Below, piece by piece: positions 1 through 8,183 of a stretch of 64,000 nucleotides of DNA; the first letter of the stretch is position 1; each line of letters starts with the position of its first letter. A program made the translations under genes and the position numbers. Origin of the DNA: Legionella donaldsonii (GTDB lineage: Bacteria; Pseudomonadota; Gammaproteobacteria; Legionellales; Legionellaceae); NCBI RefSeq assembly GCF_900452385.1, contig NZ_UGOA01000001.1:419501-483500 (forward strand), given 5' to 3'. The notes beneath the pieces are model-generated. The model worked only from the letters and a program-made list of their open reading frames with translations. It made no database searches and was not told the origin of the DNA.

Positions 1-1659
1 GGAAATACGGTTTAAAACATCCACGTTGATGGCCGGTGTCCCAGTAATTTCCATAGTCAGTCCAGAAGACACTTGGGTGTTTCTTAGAGTCTTAACCAGT
101 TGTATGGTTTGAGCGTCATTGCTCTGATAATTGCTACTCACATTTAATACAGCAAAAGAATAGCCTGTCGTTGTTGCTAATAATTTTTTTATATTAGCAG
201 CCAAAAACTTCTTAGGCGTGGAATAGAGGTTGATATATTGTTTCTTGGTTAATTTCCCATCAGAGGAGACGACGCCGCTAATCTCGTCAATAGAGGGATG
301 GTCTTTTAGTTTTTGTACTAAAGTATAGATTTTGGAAAGACTATCTTGCGACAAAATATAATGATGGGGAGATTGAACTAATAACAAAATTGGGGTTAAT
401 GATTTGACATCAAATTCTTCTTCGTAGGTATTAAAAAACTGTCGGCTCTCGGACTCTTTGGGAGTAATGCGATAATCTGATACGCCAAATTTGGCCGACA
501 AGAATGGATAACCAAGCAGGAGCAATAAAATAAGAATCGGGAAAAAAAAGTATAAAGGATGAGCAACAACTTTTTCTGCCAGCCAACGCCAGGCAGGTGA
601 GCTATGCTCCTTCTTTCTTCCGGGCAGATGGATCGAAAAAAGATTAATTTTGTTTTTGAGAACAGCAAGAAAAGCTGGGAGTACGATGACCGCAGTAATT
701 ACTGCAACCACCACGGCAACGATCCCGCCAACAGCCATAGAAAATAAAATATTAATAGGGAAAAGAAATAAAGCACTGATACTGATAAGAACGGCTAGGC
801 CACTGAAAAAAATAGCTTTTCCCGCTGTTTCTGCAGTAATGGCAATGGCTTCGCTTACATCGATGCCATTATGTAATTCTTCGCGAAAGCGACTGATGAT
901 AAATAGAGAATAATCCAGACTCAGGCAGAGACCTAACAATAAAGCAATATTCAAGGTATACACCGAGAGAGTCCAGGATTCTCCTAAAATATAAAGGGCG
1001 GTAAGGATTATGAGCGCGCATCCGCCTCCCAAAAGAATAGGCAGCAAAGCGGCAGTCAGGGAGCCAAAAACGACTAACAAGGTAATAATTGCCACCGGTG
1101 TTGCGATAAAATCGGCCTTATAGAGATCATGCTGAGTCTCTTTATTGATCTCTCTAACAAAAATAGCCTGCCCGCCCATTTCAATAGTCATATTGGATGG
1201 TTTTTTTATTGCAGCTGTAAATTTGGCTAGCGTGTTCGCATTAAGAGGTTCCTGGCTTTTAACAATGACGACGACATAGGCAGAATGCTTATCCTTGGAA
1301 ATTTGATGTTTGTTGTCTGAGGGGAGGAAAATGTCATGTTTAATAGGGAAATTTTCCAAACCCGAAAGAGATTGATTGATTTTCTTATTAAATAGGGATT
1401 GGTCAGCCCGAAGAGTTTTACTCTGATAGATAATCAGAAATTTATTAGCGCTATCGTAACCCAGCTTCTTATCGATATATTCCTGGGTCTTGGCACTTTG
1501 TGAATTCTCATCTTTAAAACCGGTTGTTTTAAAAGGAGCAACAATGTGGATGAGCAGAGGAACACAGGCCAGGATTATAATCACCCATAGGATGATGAGA
1601 TACCAGCGCAGCGGGTAGATTTTACTCCCTAACTTGTAAAATAAGTGTTTTTTCATCAT
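1..1659 (-). CDS. MMPL/RND-family exporter (C-terminus beyond window)
   Basis: The reading frame is open for 553 codons from ATG at 1659 to the first base of the window, so the C-terminal part is missing. It opens with a basic stretch and a membrane helix (about residues 16-38), then a soluble periplasmic loop. A block of closely spaced helices follows (about 195-370), containing the MMPL-type segment LDYSLFIISRFREEL. A further helix lies near residue 400, before a second soluble loop. This is the layout of the MMPL/RND superfamily of proton-driven lipid or drug exporters; the substrate cannot be read from the sequence. AAAGG lies directly before the paired ATG codons at 1659 and 1656, and an in-frame TAA at 1665-1663 fixes the upstream limit. 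Confident in family, not in substrate. Confidence 0.88.
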   Translation of the reverse strand, partial: MMKKHLFYKLGSKIYPLRWYLIILWVIIILACVPLLIHIVAPFKTTGFKDENSQSAKTQEYIDKKLGYDSANKFLIIYQSKTLRADQSLFNKKINQSLSGLENFPIKHDIFLPSDNKHQISKDKHSAYVVVIVKSQEPLNANTLAKFTAAIKKPSNMTIEMGGQAIFVREINKETQHDLYKADFIATPVAIITLLVVFGSLTAALLPILLGGGCALIILTALYILGESWTLSVYTLNIALLLGLCLSLDYSLFIISRFREELHNGIDVSEAIAITAETAGKAIFFSGLAVLISISALFLFPINILFSMAVGGIVAVVVAVITAVIVLPAFLAVLKNKINLFSIHLPGRKKEHSSPAWRWLAEKVVAHPLYFFFPILILLLLLGYPFLSAKFGVSDYRITPKESESRQFFNTYEEEFDVKSLTPILLLVQSPHHYILSQDSLSKIYTLVQKLKDHPSIDEISGVVSSDGKLTKKQYINLYSTPKKFLAANIKKLLATTTGYSFAVLNVSSNYQSNDAQTIQLVKTLRNTQVSSGLTMEITGTPAINVDVLNRIS

Positions 1660-1662
1660 CCT

Positions 1663-1815
1663 TTAAGCGCCCCACTCAGCACTTGGTTTAAAATGGTCTA
1701 ATTCAACTGTAGCCATAGACTTTTTTGTAATAAATTGCGTTGGGTTATCCAGAAATCTCTCTTTATAGCGAGGGGTTTGGGGATGTTGTGTTTGACAGTT
1801 TTTCCCTAACTCCAT
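1663..1815 (-). CDS. possible 50-residue small ORF upstream of the exporter
   Basis: ATG at 1815 opens a 50-codon frame ending in TAA at 1665-1663, three bases before the exporter's ATG, so translation could be coupled. The peptide ends in HFKPSAEWGA. I do not recognise it and its own ribosome site is weak. Just upstream, in another frame, an open stretch of about 60 codons on the same strand ends at 1820, so the two could be remnants of one frameshifted gene. Alternatively this is chance. Confidence 0.25.
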   Translation of the reverse strand: MELGKNCQTQHPQTPRYKERFLDNPTQFITKKSMATVELDHFKPSAEWGA

Positions 1816-1978
1816 GTTTTTATTCCATTAGTGTAGAGACATATAAATTTAGTGTAGTTAAATGGTGCGGTTTGTCAAAATTAAACTCATTTTTAGCGAT
1901 AGGCTTAAGCGGTTGAATGAAGTTGCTTGCCAAATTTTCTTTGCTGATTAAAATTTGCCTTTTTTGAATCACGAATAA

Positions 1979-2641
1979 ATGGCTATGGAAAAGACAGAAG
2001 AAAAGCACTGGTCCAAAATAGAATATTTACATCAGCATGTTAAAAATCCCAATATCCATATCAAAGGAACGCATAGCTACTACAGTGATGCATGGACGGG
2101 GAGTTTTGAGGAAACCGTAGTCCGATATCTTTATGGAGATGAATACAGTCTAAAAAATTGGCAGCCGCAATGGCCAATTGATCAACTTTATGTTGGTAAT
2201 TATGTTTGTATTGCTGCCGAGGTCATTATTATGTTGGGCGGAAATCATAATCACCGTACAGATTGGTTTTGTCTTTATCCTTTTGCAGACAGGTATGTTG
2301 ATGCCTATGAAGGGAAGGGAGATACAGTGATTAAGGATGGTGTTTGGCTCGGAATGCGTTCAATAATTATGCCGGGTGTCACTATTGGAGAAGGGGCGAT
2401 AATAGCTGCAAATACCATTGTGACCAGGGATATTGAGCCTTATAGCATCGTGGCCGGAAGTCCTGGCAAAATAATAAAAAAGCGCTTCGCGCAAGACATC
2501 ATTGAACGAATCCTAAAGTTGGACATTTATTCTTGGCACGAGGATAAATTTAATGTCTTAAAAAACCATATTTGTAGCAATGACATAGCAGCATTGGAGC
2601 AAGCGAGCAGGGAGTATGATGCTACTCAAGTCGCTATTTAA
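1979..2641 (+). CDS. CatB-like xenobiotic O-acetyltransferase (hexapeptide repeat)
   Basis: This 220-residue protein has the left-handed beta-helix signature of type B chloramphenicol/streptogramin acetyltransferases. The loop GGNHNHRTDWF carries the catalytic histidine region of CatB/Vat enzymes. The later coils GDTVIKDGVWLG, GVTIGEGAIIAANTIVTRDI and YSIVAGSPGKIIKKRF are typical of the family, as is the length. Such enzymes transfer acetyl from acetyl-CoA to a hydroxyl, but many chromosomal members have unknown natural substrates, so drug resistance should not be assumed. ATG at 1979 is used; a second ATG lies at 1985 and neither has a strong ribosome site. It is divergent from the exporter. 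Confidence 0.88.
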   Translation: MAMEKTEEKHWSKIEYLHQHVKNPNIHIKGTHSYYSDAWTGSFEETVVRYLYGDEYSLKNWQPQWPIDQLYVGNYVCIAAEVIIMLGGNHNHRTDWFCLYPFADRYVDAYEGKGDTVIKDGVWLGMRSIIMPGVTIGEGAIIAANTIVTRDIEPYSIVAGSPGKIIKKRFAQDIIERILKLDIYSWHEDKFNVLKNHICSNDIAALEQASREYDATQVAI

Positions 2642-2817
2642 TTAAAAACGATTAGAGCAGCAACCAGGATTAGTATAGAGGCTTCTACTCTGCTGTCTGA
2701 TTGGAATCGAGAATTTATACAATTGCAAATTAGCCTTATTAGCGGGGGCGCATGGGCTCTTTTGGGCAAATTTTGCTCTCTACGCATATAATTAAATTAT
2801 TCATGACGTGAGATATT

Positions 2818-3969
2818 ATGATGCCTGGAGAAGAGCCTGCAATTATAGATGATGATCCCTTCGCCTATTCCTATGCAAAATATGAGCCCGTATTATCACC
2901 ACAAAATGTTGTGAATATTGGTCCTGAAGATGGAAATGGTGTTTTTACTTCTGGCATGACGGACTGCGTCGCTTTGTGCTTTCGGATCAAAGATCAGGCT
3001 GGGGATATCGTTCGCCTCTCAATGATTCATTTGCCAGGAGGAATTAATGCCGCTCAATTAGAGAGTGATGAAGGAAAAGAAGTCATCCAACAAATGTTAA
3101 AACATGCCCCCGAAGGCGCGCAAGTGGAAGTAGTGATTGCCTGGAATAAACAACACTATGATGAGCAACGTGACTATGCGTGGGAATCACGAGGCGGTAC
3201 CCTGCTTGATAGGCCTTTATTTGATGCCCTGCAAAGCCAGATAGATGATGATGAAAAAAATATTATGCTTACAGACATGACCACTTTTTCTGGTGCACGG
3301 CATAATTTAGATGAAAGTGCTTTTAGTTTTTCCCTTAATTTCAATGGAGAGGAAGGGGAATTTAAAAATTGCCATGGCACAAGAGCGTTAGCACCGGATG
3401 TTCATGTAAAGTATGATGCGCCGCCTACAAATGGAAGCCGAGCAGTTTACCTGCTTAATTGGGCAATGGGGTTAGGAGACAAAAAAAGATGGGACGAAAT
3501 TCAAAGCGATATACGAGATTCTACCGATCCAACTTTTGATAAAGCAAAGAAAATGGAATTTGAATTTCCTTTGCAAGATCATGTTCGTCTAAAAGAAATG
3601 ATGCTCAAGGCTCGAGCAACCAATAACGCCACTCTATGGAGGCAGATAAAAGATGCACTCGTTGATGATATAAAAAATAGCGCCAATAAAGAAGATACAG
3701 TTGCTGCACACAAGGAACTATTACAACTGCATTTTAAAAAAGATGATAAAGGTCAATACAATGGCAGTATCTTTTGTCGACTGTTTCAAAATGGTGAATC
3801 GACTCACTGGCGTCAAGTCAAACAGTGGGATAGGCCTAATACTCAGCAAATTTCAAGCTCAACAGCAACAACAAAAAACTACAAACAGGATTTAAGGGAG
3901 ACTCAACAACTACTTGCTGCTGATGACGAGGTTGATAAAACAGAACAACACGTCTCAAAAAAATCTTAG
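2818..3969 (+). CDS. hypothetical effector-like protein with CheD-like Cys/His pattern
   Basis: I do not recognise this 383-residue protein as a named family. Residues 42-75 run through Cys50 (GMTDCVALCF) to His71 (MIHLPGG). A predicted helix follows and then the strand VEVVIAW. This resembles the Cys...His arrangement of CheD and CNF-type glutamine deamidases, where Cys sits before a short strand and His lies 12-20 residues on. The rest is charged and probably helical. The C-terminus (about 355-383) is Gln/Asp/Glu-rich and ends in Lys-Ser, compatible with a Dot/Icm secretion tail. ATG at 2818 has GTGAG upstream. No signal peptide or membrane segment is seen. The deamidase idea is inference. 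Confidence 0.7.
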   Translation: MMPGEEPAIIDDDPFAYSYAKYEPVLSPQNVVNIGPEDGNGVFTSGMTDCVALCFRIKDQAGDIVRLSMIHLPGGINAAQLESDEGKEVIQQMLKHAPEGAQVEVVIAWNKQHYDEQRDYAWESRGGTLLDRPLFDALQSQIDDDEKNIMLTDMTTFSGARHNLDESAFSFSLNFNGEEGEFKNCHGTRALAPDVHVKYDAPPTNGSRAVYLLNWAMGLGDKKRWDEIQSDIRDSTDPTFDKAKKMEFEFPLQDHVRLKEMMLKARATNNATLWRQIKDALVDDIKNSANKEDTVAAHKELLQLHFKKDDKGQYNGSIFCRLFQNGESTHWRQVKQWDRPNTQQISSSTATTKNYKQDLRETQQLLAADDEVDKTEQHVSKKS

Positions 3970-4044
3970 CATTTCATTTTTATTACCTCATTATTATGAT
4001 CATACTTGGTTTGCCCCCTATTATTAAATCAATTGCTATCATTT

Positions 4045-4308
4045 TTAATGAGTAGTATCAGTATTCGTACTGGGTGGGTTATATGGGTTAGTCTTACTGC
4101 CAGGGGTTAACTGAGGATTCGGAATTGTAGTGCCGGGCAGTGGGTTAACGATGCCCGGCGTAGTGGGCATGTTCCCTCTTTGATGGCTTATTCCGGTTTT
4201 GGGGGCATTATTCTTTGTAGCATTCGATCCTGAATTATTGGTGGTATTTGCGTAGGTTGCACTCCCTAAAGAAAACGAGGTCAACAAGATTAGAAGAGTC
4301 CGTTTCAT
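4045..4308 (-). CDS. small secreted Asn/Pro/Thr-rich protein
   Basis: This is an 87-residue protein with a Sec signal peptide (MKRTLLILLTSFSLGSATYA, cleavage expected after about residue 20). The mature part is low-complexity, rich in Asn, Thr, Pro and Gly, with no predicted fold. GAGGAGAAAGTA precedes ATG at 4308, a clear ribosome site. Its N-terminus and leader region match those of the next upstream gene, which begins MKRTLGLLFTLLSL and shares the same TATAAT-containing block, so the two are diverged tandem paralogues. Function unknown; periplasmic or surface location is inferred. Confidence 0.72.
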   Translation of the reverse strand: MKRTLLILLTSFSLGSATYANTTNNSGSNATKNNAPKTGISHQRGNMPTTPGIVNPLPGTTIPNPQLTPGSKTNPYNPPSTNTDTTH

Positions 4309-4336
4309 TACTTTCTCCTCAAGGTGGTGTAACTAA

Positions 4337-4342
4337 ATTATA
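4337..4342 (-). promoter_or_regulatory. TATAAT -10 element
   Basis: On the minus strand the sequence AGTACTATAATT lies about 30 bases upstream of the ATG at 4308. The same AGTACTATAATT block precedes the neighbouring paralogue. No convincing -35 hexamer is visible 17 bases upstream. Confidence 0.5.
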
Positions 4343-4378
4343 GTACTTTGCTATGAAAGCTTTAATCGCATTGCCTCA

Positions 4379-4804
4379 TTAAAAACGAGAGTTAAAAGTT
4401 CTTGGTGTAAGATTGTTAAATCCAGGATTATTATGAGGCCCAAAATTACTCTGCGGCCCGAAGTTATTTAATCCAGGATTATTATGAGGCCCAAAATTAC
4501 TCTGCGGCCCGAAGTTATTTAATCCAGGATTATTATGAGGCCCAAAATTACTCTGCGGCCCGAAGTTATTTAATCCAGGATTATTATGAGGCCCAAAATT
4601 ACTCTGCGGCCCGAAGTTATTCAGTCCAGGATTATTATGAGGTCCAAAATTACTCTGCGGCCCGAAGTTATTTAATCCAGGATTATTATGAGGTCCAAAA
4701 TTACTCTGCGGCCCGAACTTATTTAATCCAGGGTTAATAGTCGCGTTAGCATAGGTTGTAATTAAAGAAAGCAAGGTAAAAAGCAGTCCCAGAGTCCTTT
4801 TCAT
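4379..4804 (-). CDS. secreted protein with 17-residue Gly/Asn/Pro repeats
   Basis: This encodes 141 residues from ATG at 4804. That start follows AAGGAG with six bases of spacing and begins with a normal signal peptide (MKRTLGLLFTLLSLITTYA). An upstream ATG at 4828 lacks a ribosome site. The mature protein is almost entirely six perfect or near-perfect copies of a 17-residue unit (FGPQSNFGPHNNPGLNN) and ends in RTFNSRF. Such Asn/Gly/Pro-rich repeats are expected to be disordered, or possibly aggregating, outside the cytoplasm. It is a paralogue of the smaller secreted protein downstream on the same strand. No known family is recognised. Confidence 0.75.
   Translation of the reverse strand: MKRTLGLLFTLLSLITTYANATINPGLNKFGPQSNFGPHNNPGLNNFGPQSNFGPHNNPGLNNFGPQSNFGPHNNPGLNNFGPQSNFGPHNNPGLNNFGPQSNFGPHNNPGLNNFGPQSNFGPHNNPGFNNLTPRTFNSRF
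4421..4726 (-). repeat. 51-bp coding minisatellite, six units
   Basis: Six consecutive 51-bp units start at 4421, 4472, 4523, 4574, 4625 and 4676, with a partial seventh from 4727. Units differ by only a few bases (for example ggcccaaaa/ggtccaaaa), and 51 is a multiple of three, so unit gain or loss keeps the frame. Confidence 0.95.
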
Positions 4805-4830
4805 AAATTTCTCCTTAACGTATTGCACTA

Positions 4831-4836
4831 ATTATA
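4831..4836 (-). promoter_or_regulatory. TATAAT -10 element
   Basis: The minus-strand block AGTACTATAATTAG lies about 30 bases upstream of the ATG at 4804. It matches the block before the paralogue at 4308. The -35 region is poor. Confidence 0.5.
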
Positions 4837-4975
4837 GTACTCGTTCGCATAGAGCTATTAAAAATGCCTCCTGTAAAAGTACTTGAAGGAGGGCTAATTC
4901 GCTGAGAGGTAGGCTTGCTTCTGAGACTTAAAAGCCCTAGATTAAAGACTATGAAACCACTGTTGGAAGAAATCA

Positions 4976-6106
4976 TTGGTACATCTTGTTCTCTCCAATA
5001 ACAATATTCGTTCCAAATGTCGTAGCATTATTTTTAATACCGATACCAGCCTATTCCTGCTTGAAGATAATCAGCAACTTAAAAAACAGGCGTTAATCAA
5101 TATTGGGTTTGAACATCCATTGCTTGTTCAGCCTGAAATCCTGCCATTGAATGGTATTTATCATTATCAGTATGAAGATATAGAGGGCTTATTTGAATCA
5201 ACTAGGTATGTTTATTCCGTTCTATTACAAGCGAGTGAGCCATCGAATTGCCGATTTAATATTCATCCCTCAGCAAAGTTCATTGACTCAAATACGAAAG
5301 GACAAATTTATTGTTCCATGAAGGGTAATCAACCCGCCAACGAAGCAATCAATATGGAAGAATTTGAAGGTTTGATTAGTGAACTAAGTGGTTATAATTT
5401 CAAATTTATAAATCATATTTTGATAAAGGATAGTTTTAATACAAAGGATCTCCCGAATTCGATTGATGGGGATTTACTTTTTGAAACAAAAACAGAGCTT
5501 GTTAATTTATTAAAGCAGCCCTGTGATTTGGACAGATTTGAATTACGTTACATTGATCCGGTTGTGAGGTTTGGTCTCTTCACTAGAGCTTTCATCCGCA
5601 AGGATGAAATTCTATTTCCTTATAGTGGTGAAAAAAGAATTTTTGATTCCAAACGTAAAGGTTATGCATTTGAATGTCATGCCGATTGCTTGAACATGCA
5701 TATGGATGCTTCCAGGTATGGAAATATTTCGCGCTTTGTAAATCATGCGCCAGAATCAAAGAATGGCTCTGATTCCCGGTTACTTGATGCGAATTTAAAA
5801 ACAATTAGTCACCATTTGAACGGAATAGAGGTTATATTTTTTAAAGCAAGCAGAGATATTTTAATAGGGGAGCAACTACTTGCTAATTATGGAGAAAATT
5901 CATTTAAAAGCAGCCCGATGGCTCGCTTCACAAGCAAGGGAAAGGTTATCTATAAAAATAGGCTTGGATTTTGGAAAAAATCACAAAATAAAATTGCTCA
6001 TATAAAAATAATGGCTAATCATGGCTTGAAAAAGGCACAACGCTATCTCTTGCTAAGACTATTTTTAATAAGCATTGTATTATTGATTATGGTGAGCAGC
6101 GTGTAA
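4976..6106 (+). CDS. SET-domain protein with C-terminal membrane anchor
   Basis: This is a 376-residue protein. Residues 186-307 carry SET lysine-methyltransferase motifs: the N-terminal GLFTRAFIRKDEILFPYSGE, the pseudoknot motif YGNISRFVNHAP (248-259) and the closing ILIGEQLLANYGE. The first 185 residues match nothing I recognise. Residues 357-374 form one hydrophobic helix near the C-terminus, like a tail anchor. SET proteins methylate protein lysines with S-adenosylmethionine. In Legionella, RomA/LegAS4 is a translocated SET enzyme acting on host histones, but it carries ankyrin repeats and this one does not. The frame has an in-frame TGA at 4952 and no ATG before the domain, so TTG at 4976, after GGAAGA, is the likely start. 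An effector role is inferred. Confidence 0.8.
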   Translation: MVHLVLSNNNIRSKCRSIIFNTDTSLFLLEDNQQLKKQALINIGFEHPLLVQPEILPLNGIYHYQYEDIEGLFESTRYVYSVLLQASEPSNCRFNIHPSAKFIDSNTKGQIYCSMKGNQPANEAINMEEFEGLISELSGYNFKFINHILIKDSFNTKDLPNSIDGDLLFETKTELVNLLKQPCDLDRFELRYIDPVVRFGLFTRAFIRKDEILFPYSGEKRIFDSKRKGYAFECHADCLNMHMDASRYGNISRFVNHAPESKNGSDSRLLDANLKTISHHLNGIEVIFFKASRDILIGEQLLANYGENSFKSSPMARFTSKGKVIYKNRLGFWKKSQNKIAHIKIMANHGLKKAQRYLLLRLFLISIVLLIMVSSV

Positions 6107-6258
6107 GAATCCATACGGCGTGTGTTTATTTGCTTGCAGTCATTCCAAATAGGCATCTCACCTTCCCAAAAATTCCTTTTTAAAGCGTCTATTTTCTATG
6201 TTCGAATAATAGCCATTAGGTTGATTATCAATTCAGATAAGAATTAATTGGGGTATTT

Positions 6259-7641
6259 ATGAGAGAAAAGCAAGAAAGCAAACTAGCCTTGGCGGAAAGG
6301 AAAATAATCATTGCTGGAAGGATGGGTGAAAATGATGCCCGTAGAGGCAAGCCTAGAAAAGATTTCTCTGTGACGAATAAATCTCAGGAGTATGTTAGCA
6401 GCTACAATGTGGGCTATGACAAGATTGCCTTACAACGGATACAGACAAAGAAAAGGCAAATGCCTTCCAGCTCCCTACCAGTTAATCCGAAGCGAACTAA
6501 AATCGATGCGGTTTCAGTCAGTACTCGTGCTACGAGAAGAGGGGGCACGCAGGGAGATGAAGAAGAGGTTAGGCATAACTTCCCATCATCCTCCAACCAT
6601 ACTGGTGACCTGGGCCAGAGTATTAGAAACATGTCATCACATCAGAGAATTACTATTACAGGGCGTACCATTACTGTGGATGCTTTTCTTAAGCGTCATT
6701 ACATTTTTCAGGATACAAAAGAAAAAGTGAGTCGCCGTGCATTATATCATGCGGTATTGTTTGAAGATGGAACAATCACTGTCAAAGGAAGGCTAATTAA
6801 ATGGAATACCCGGATAAAATCTGCGGATATCTCTCAATTAATAAAAATAGGAGAAGAAAGTCCTATTACAAGAGGCGGTTTTCTGAAGCGAACTTATGTG
6901 TTTAAAGACACCGGAGAAGTGGTAGGTAAAAAAGCCAAGAAAGCAGCGAAAATTCATAAAGATGGGACAGTTACTGTCAATGGGAAGCTAATTGAGTGGA
7001 GGAAAAAGTCCAGCATTAGGGACATGAGTATTGGCGAAGAAGTGACAGATGAAATTCAGGGCGATGTAAGAAGCGATGGCAGTGAGAAAGAAATTGGAAT
7101 TAAGGAAGAAAATTTTTCTTTCTCCTCAGGGGATTATGAAATCCCAGCGGGTCTTAAATTTGATGAGCTGTGGACAATGCTGATACCGGGCGATATAGAG
7201 CAGGGGGTTAACCCAGGAACACAAGGAAATGATAATGGAAAAAACGCCGCTTTATCTTCAGCGTTGAGTGATGTGGCTGGTAGTCCAGGATTTGAAGAAT
7301 TTAAGAAACAGTTTGTGGCTGATACTCCAAGTGTAAATCCCGAATGTAGAGGGCAGTCACTGGGAGCAACCCCTTTCGAGCGTGGAGAAGCTGGGGCTGA
7401 GGGACTAAGCGAATTAAGCCCCCAGGCTCGACAATCTTATTCTCCCCAATTTTTCTCGGGTCGAGGGAAATCGGAGCGAGTTGCTACGCCTCGACAAGTT
7501 TCCGAGACTAGCATGAGAGTCGAGGGGGGGAAAGAACCCGATCGAGACAGAGCTGGGCCTCATTGGCAGCCTGCTTATTTTACACAACAGTTCGTCAAAG
7601 AGGAAAAGGAAGACGAAGTGAATAAGTGCATTTTATGTTAG
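6259..7641 (+). CDS. effector-like protein with tandem repeat domain and CaaX-like C-terminus
   Basis: This 460-residue protein has a basic N-terminal third with the segment MGENDARRGKPRKDF, and two copies of a 50-odd-residue module (about 141-183 and 205-248). The two copies share FLKR-Y-F-DT and DGT-TV-G-LI-W. A long low-complexity region (250-440) follows. The last residues are KEEKEDEVNKCILC, an acidic run followed by Cys-Ile-Leu-Cys. A C-terminal C-aliphatic-aliphatic-X box is the signal for eukaryotic prenylation and is used by some Legionella effectors, for example AnkB, for host membrane targeting. The acidic run before it fits a Dot/Icm E-block. ATG at 6259 lacks a strong ribosome site. 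Family unknown. Confidence 0.75.
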   Translation: MREKQESKLALAERKIIIAGRMGENDARRGKPRKDFSVTNKSQEYVSSYNVGYDKIALQRIQTKKRQMPSSSLPVNPKRTKIDAVSVSTRATRRGGTQGDEEEVRHNFPSSSNHTGDLGQSIRNMSSHQRITITGRTITVDAFLKRHYIFQDTKEKVSRRALYHAVLFEDGTITVKGRLIKWNTRIKSADISQLIKIGEESPITRGGFLKRTYVFKDTGEVVGKKAKKAAKIHKDGTVTVNGKLIEWRKKSSIRDMSIGEEVTDEIQGDVRSDGSEKEIGIKEENFSFSSGDYEIPAGLKFDELWTMLIPGDIEQGVNPGTQGNDNGKNAALSSALSDVAGSPGFEEFKKQFVADTPSVNPECRGQSLGATPFERGEAGAEGLSELSPQARQSYSPQFFSGRGKSERVATPRQVSETSMRVEGGKEPDRDRAGPHWQPAYFTQQFVKEEKEDEVNKCILC

Positions 7642-7687
7642 ATTTCTGCAACAAGAACTGGGCGACGATCGCGCGCAAGGAGGCGTG

Positions 7688-7725
7688 CCCGTAAGTATCC
7701 GCGCTAAGCGGAAGCTGCGGGTTTT
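7688..7725 (+). terminator. possible rho-independent terminator
   Basis: An outer CCCG/CGGG pair encloses an inner CCGC-GCTAA-GCGG hairpin and is followed by TTTTAT. It lies about 50 bases after the preceding gene's stop. The outer stem is short, so this is tentative. Confidence 0.4.
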
Positions 7726-7830
7726 ATTCAGTACAATAATTATCGATGGTTGGAGCATGTACCTGGATGTTGAACTTCTGGCATACTGTATTACATACTT
7801 CAGTCCTAAATCGATTAACTGCTAATTGCT

Positions 7831-8040
7831 ATGAATAACCTAAAGAAAATCGCCTGCCCTACCTGCGGTAAAAAAAATACCTGGTGCCCTGAAAACACCT
7901 TCAAACCTTTTTGTTCCGAGCGCTGTAAACTGATTGATTTAGGCGAGTGGGCTCGTGAAACCAGAAAAATACCTGGCGACTCTGTTGACCCAACTAGTTC
8001 AGACATCAATGGCTCTCACGATGCAAATGAAGATTTTTAA
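7831..8040 (+). CDS. yacG: DNA gyrase inhibitor YacG (zinc-binding)
   Basis: This 69-residue protein carries the YacG treble-clef zinc motif: Cys9, Cys12, Cys28 and Cys32 in [10 protein letters not shown]...[14 protein letters not shown]. YacG binds GyrB and blocks DNA binding by gyrase. Length and the conserved segment [11 protein letters not shown] are standard; the acidic tail is usual for the family. It usually sits near coaE and zapD, but here it stands alone between two effector-like genes. The start at 7831 follows a weak ribosome site. Confidence 0.95.
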   Translation: MNNLKKIACPTCGKKNTWCPENTFKPFCSERCKLIDLGEWARETRKIPGDSVDPTSSDINGSHDANEDF

Positions 8041-8183
8041 AAAAATCTGAGAGATTAGAAACAGCAATATCAAATGGCTTCCTACCAATTTAAACGTGGG
8101 TCATTTCCCTAATATTTTCTTAATCCGCTCAGGATAAAATGCTCGTCGATAACCAGTAATTGTTACTGAGAGCTAATGGGAGC

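Noticed and set aside
650-913. 87-codon plus-strand open frame inside the MMPL gene
   Set aside because: It is antisense to the transporter's helix-rich segment and its composition mirrors that gene; no independent support.
4421-4737. CRISPR or regulatory repeat array
   Set aside because: The 51-bp units are contiguous, in frame and translated as protein repeats.
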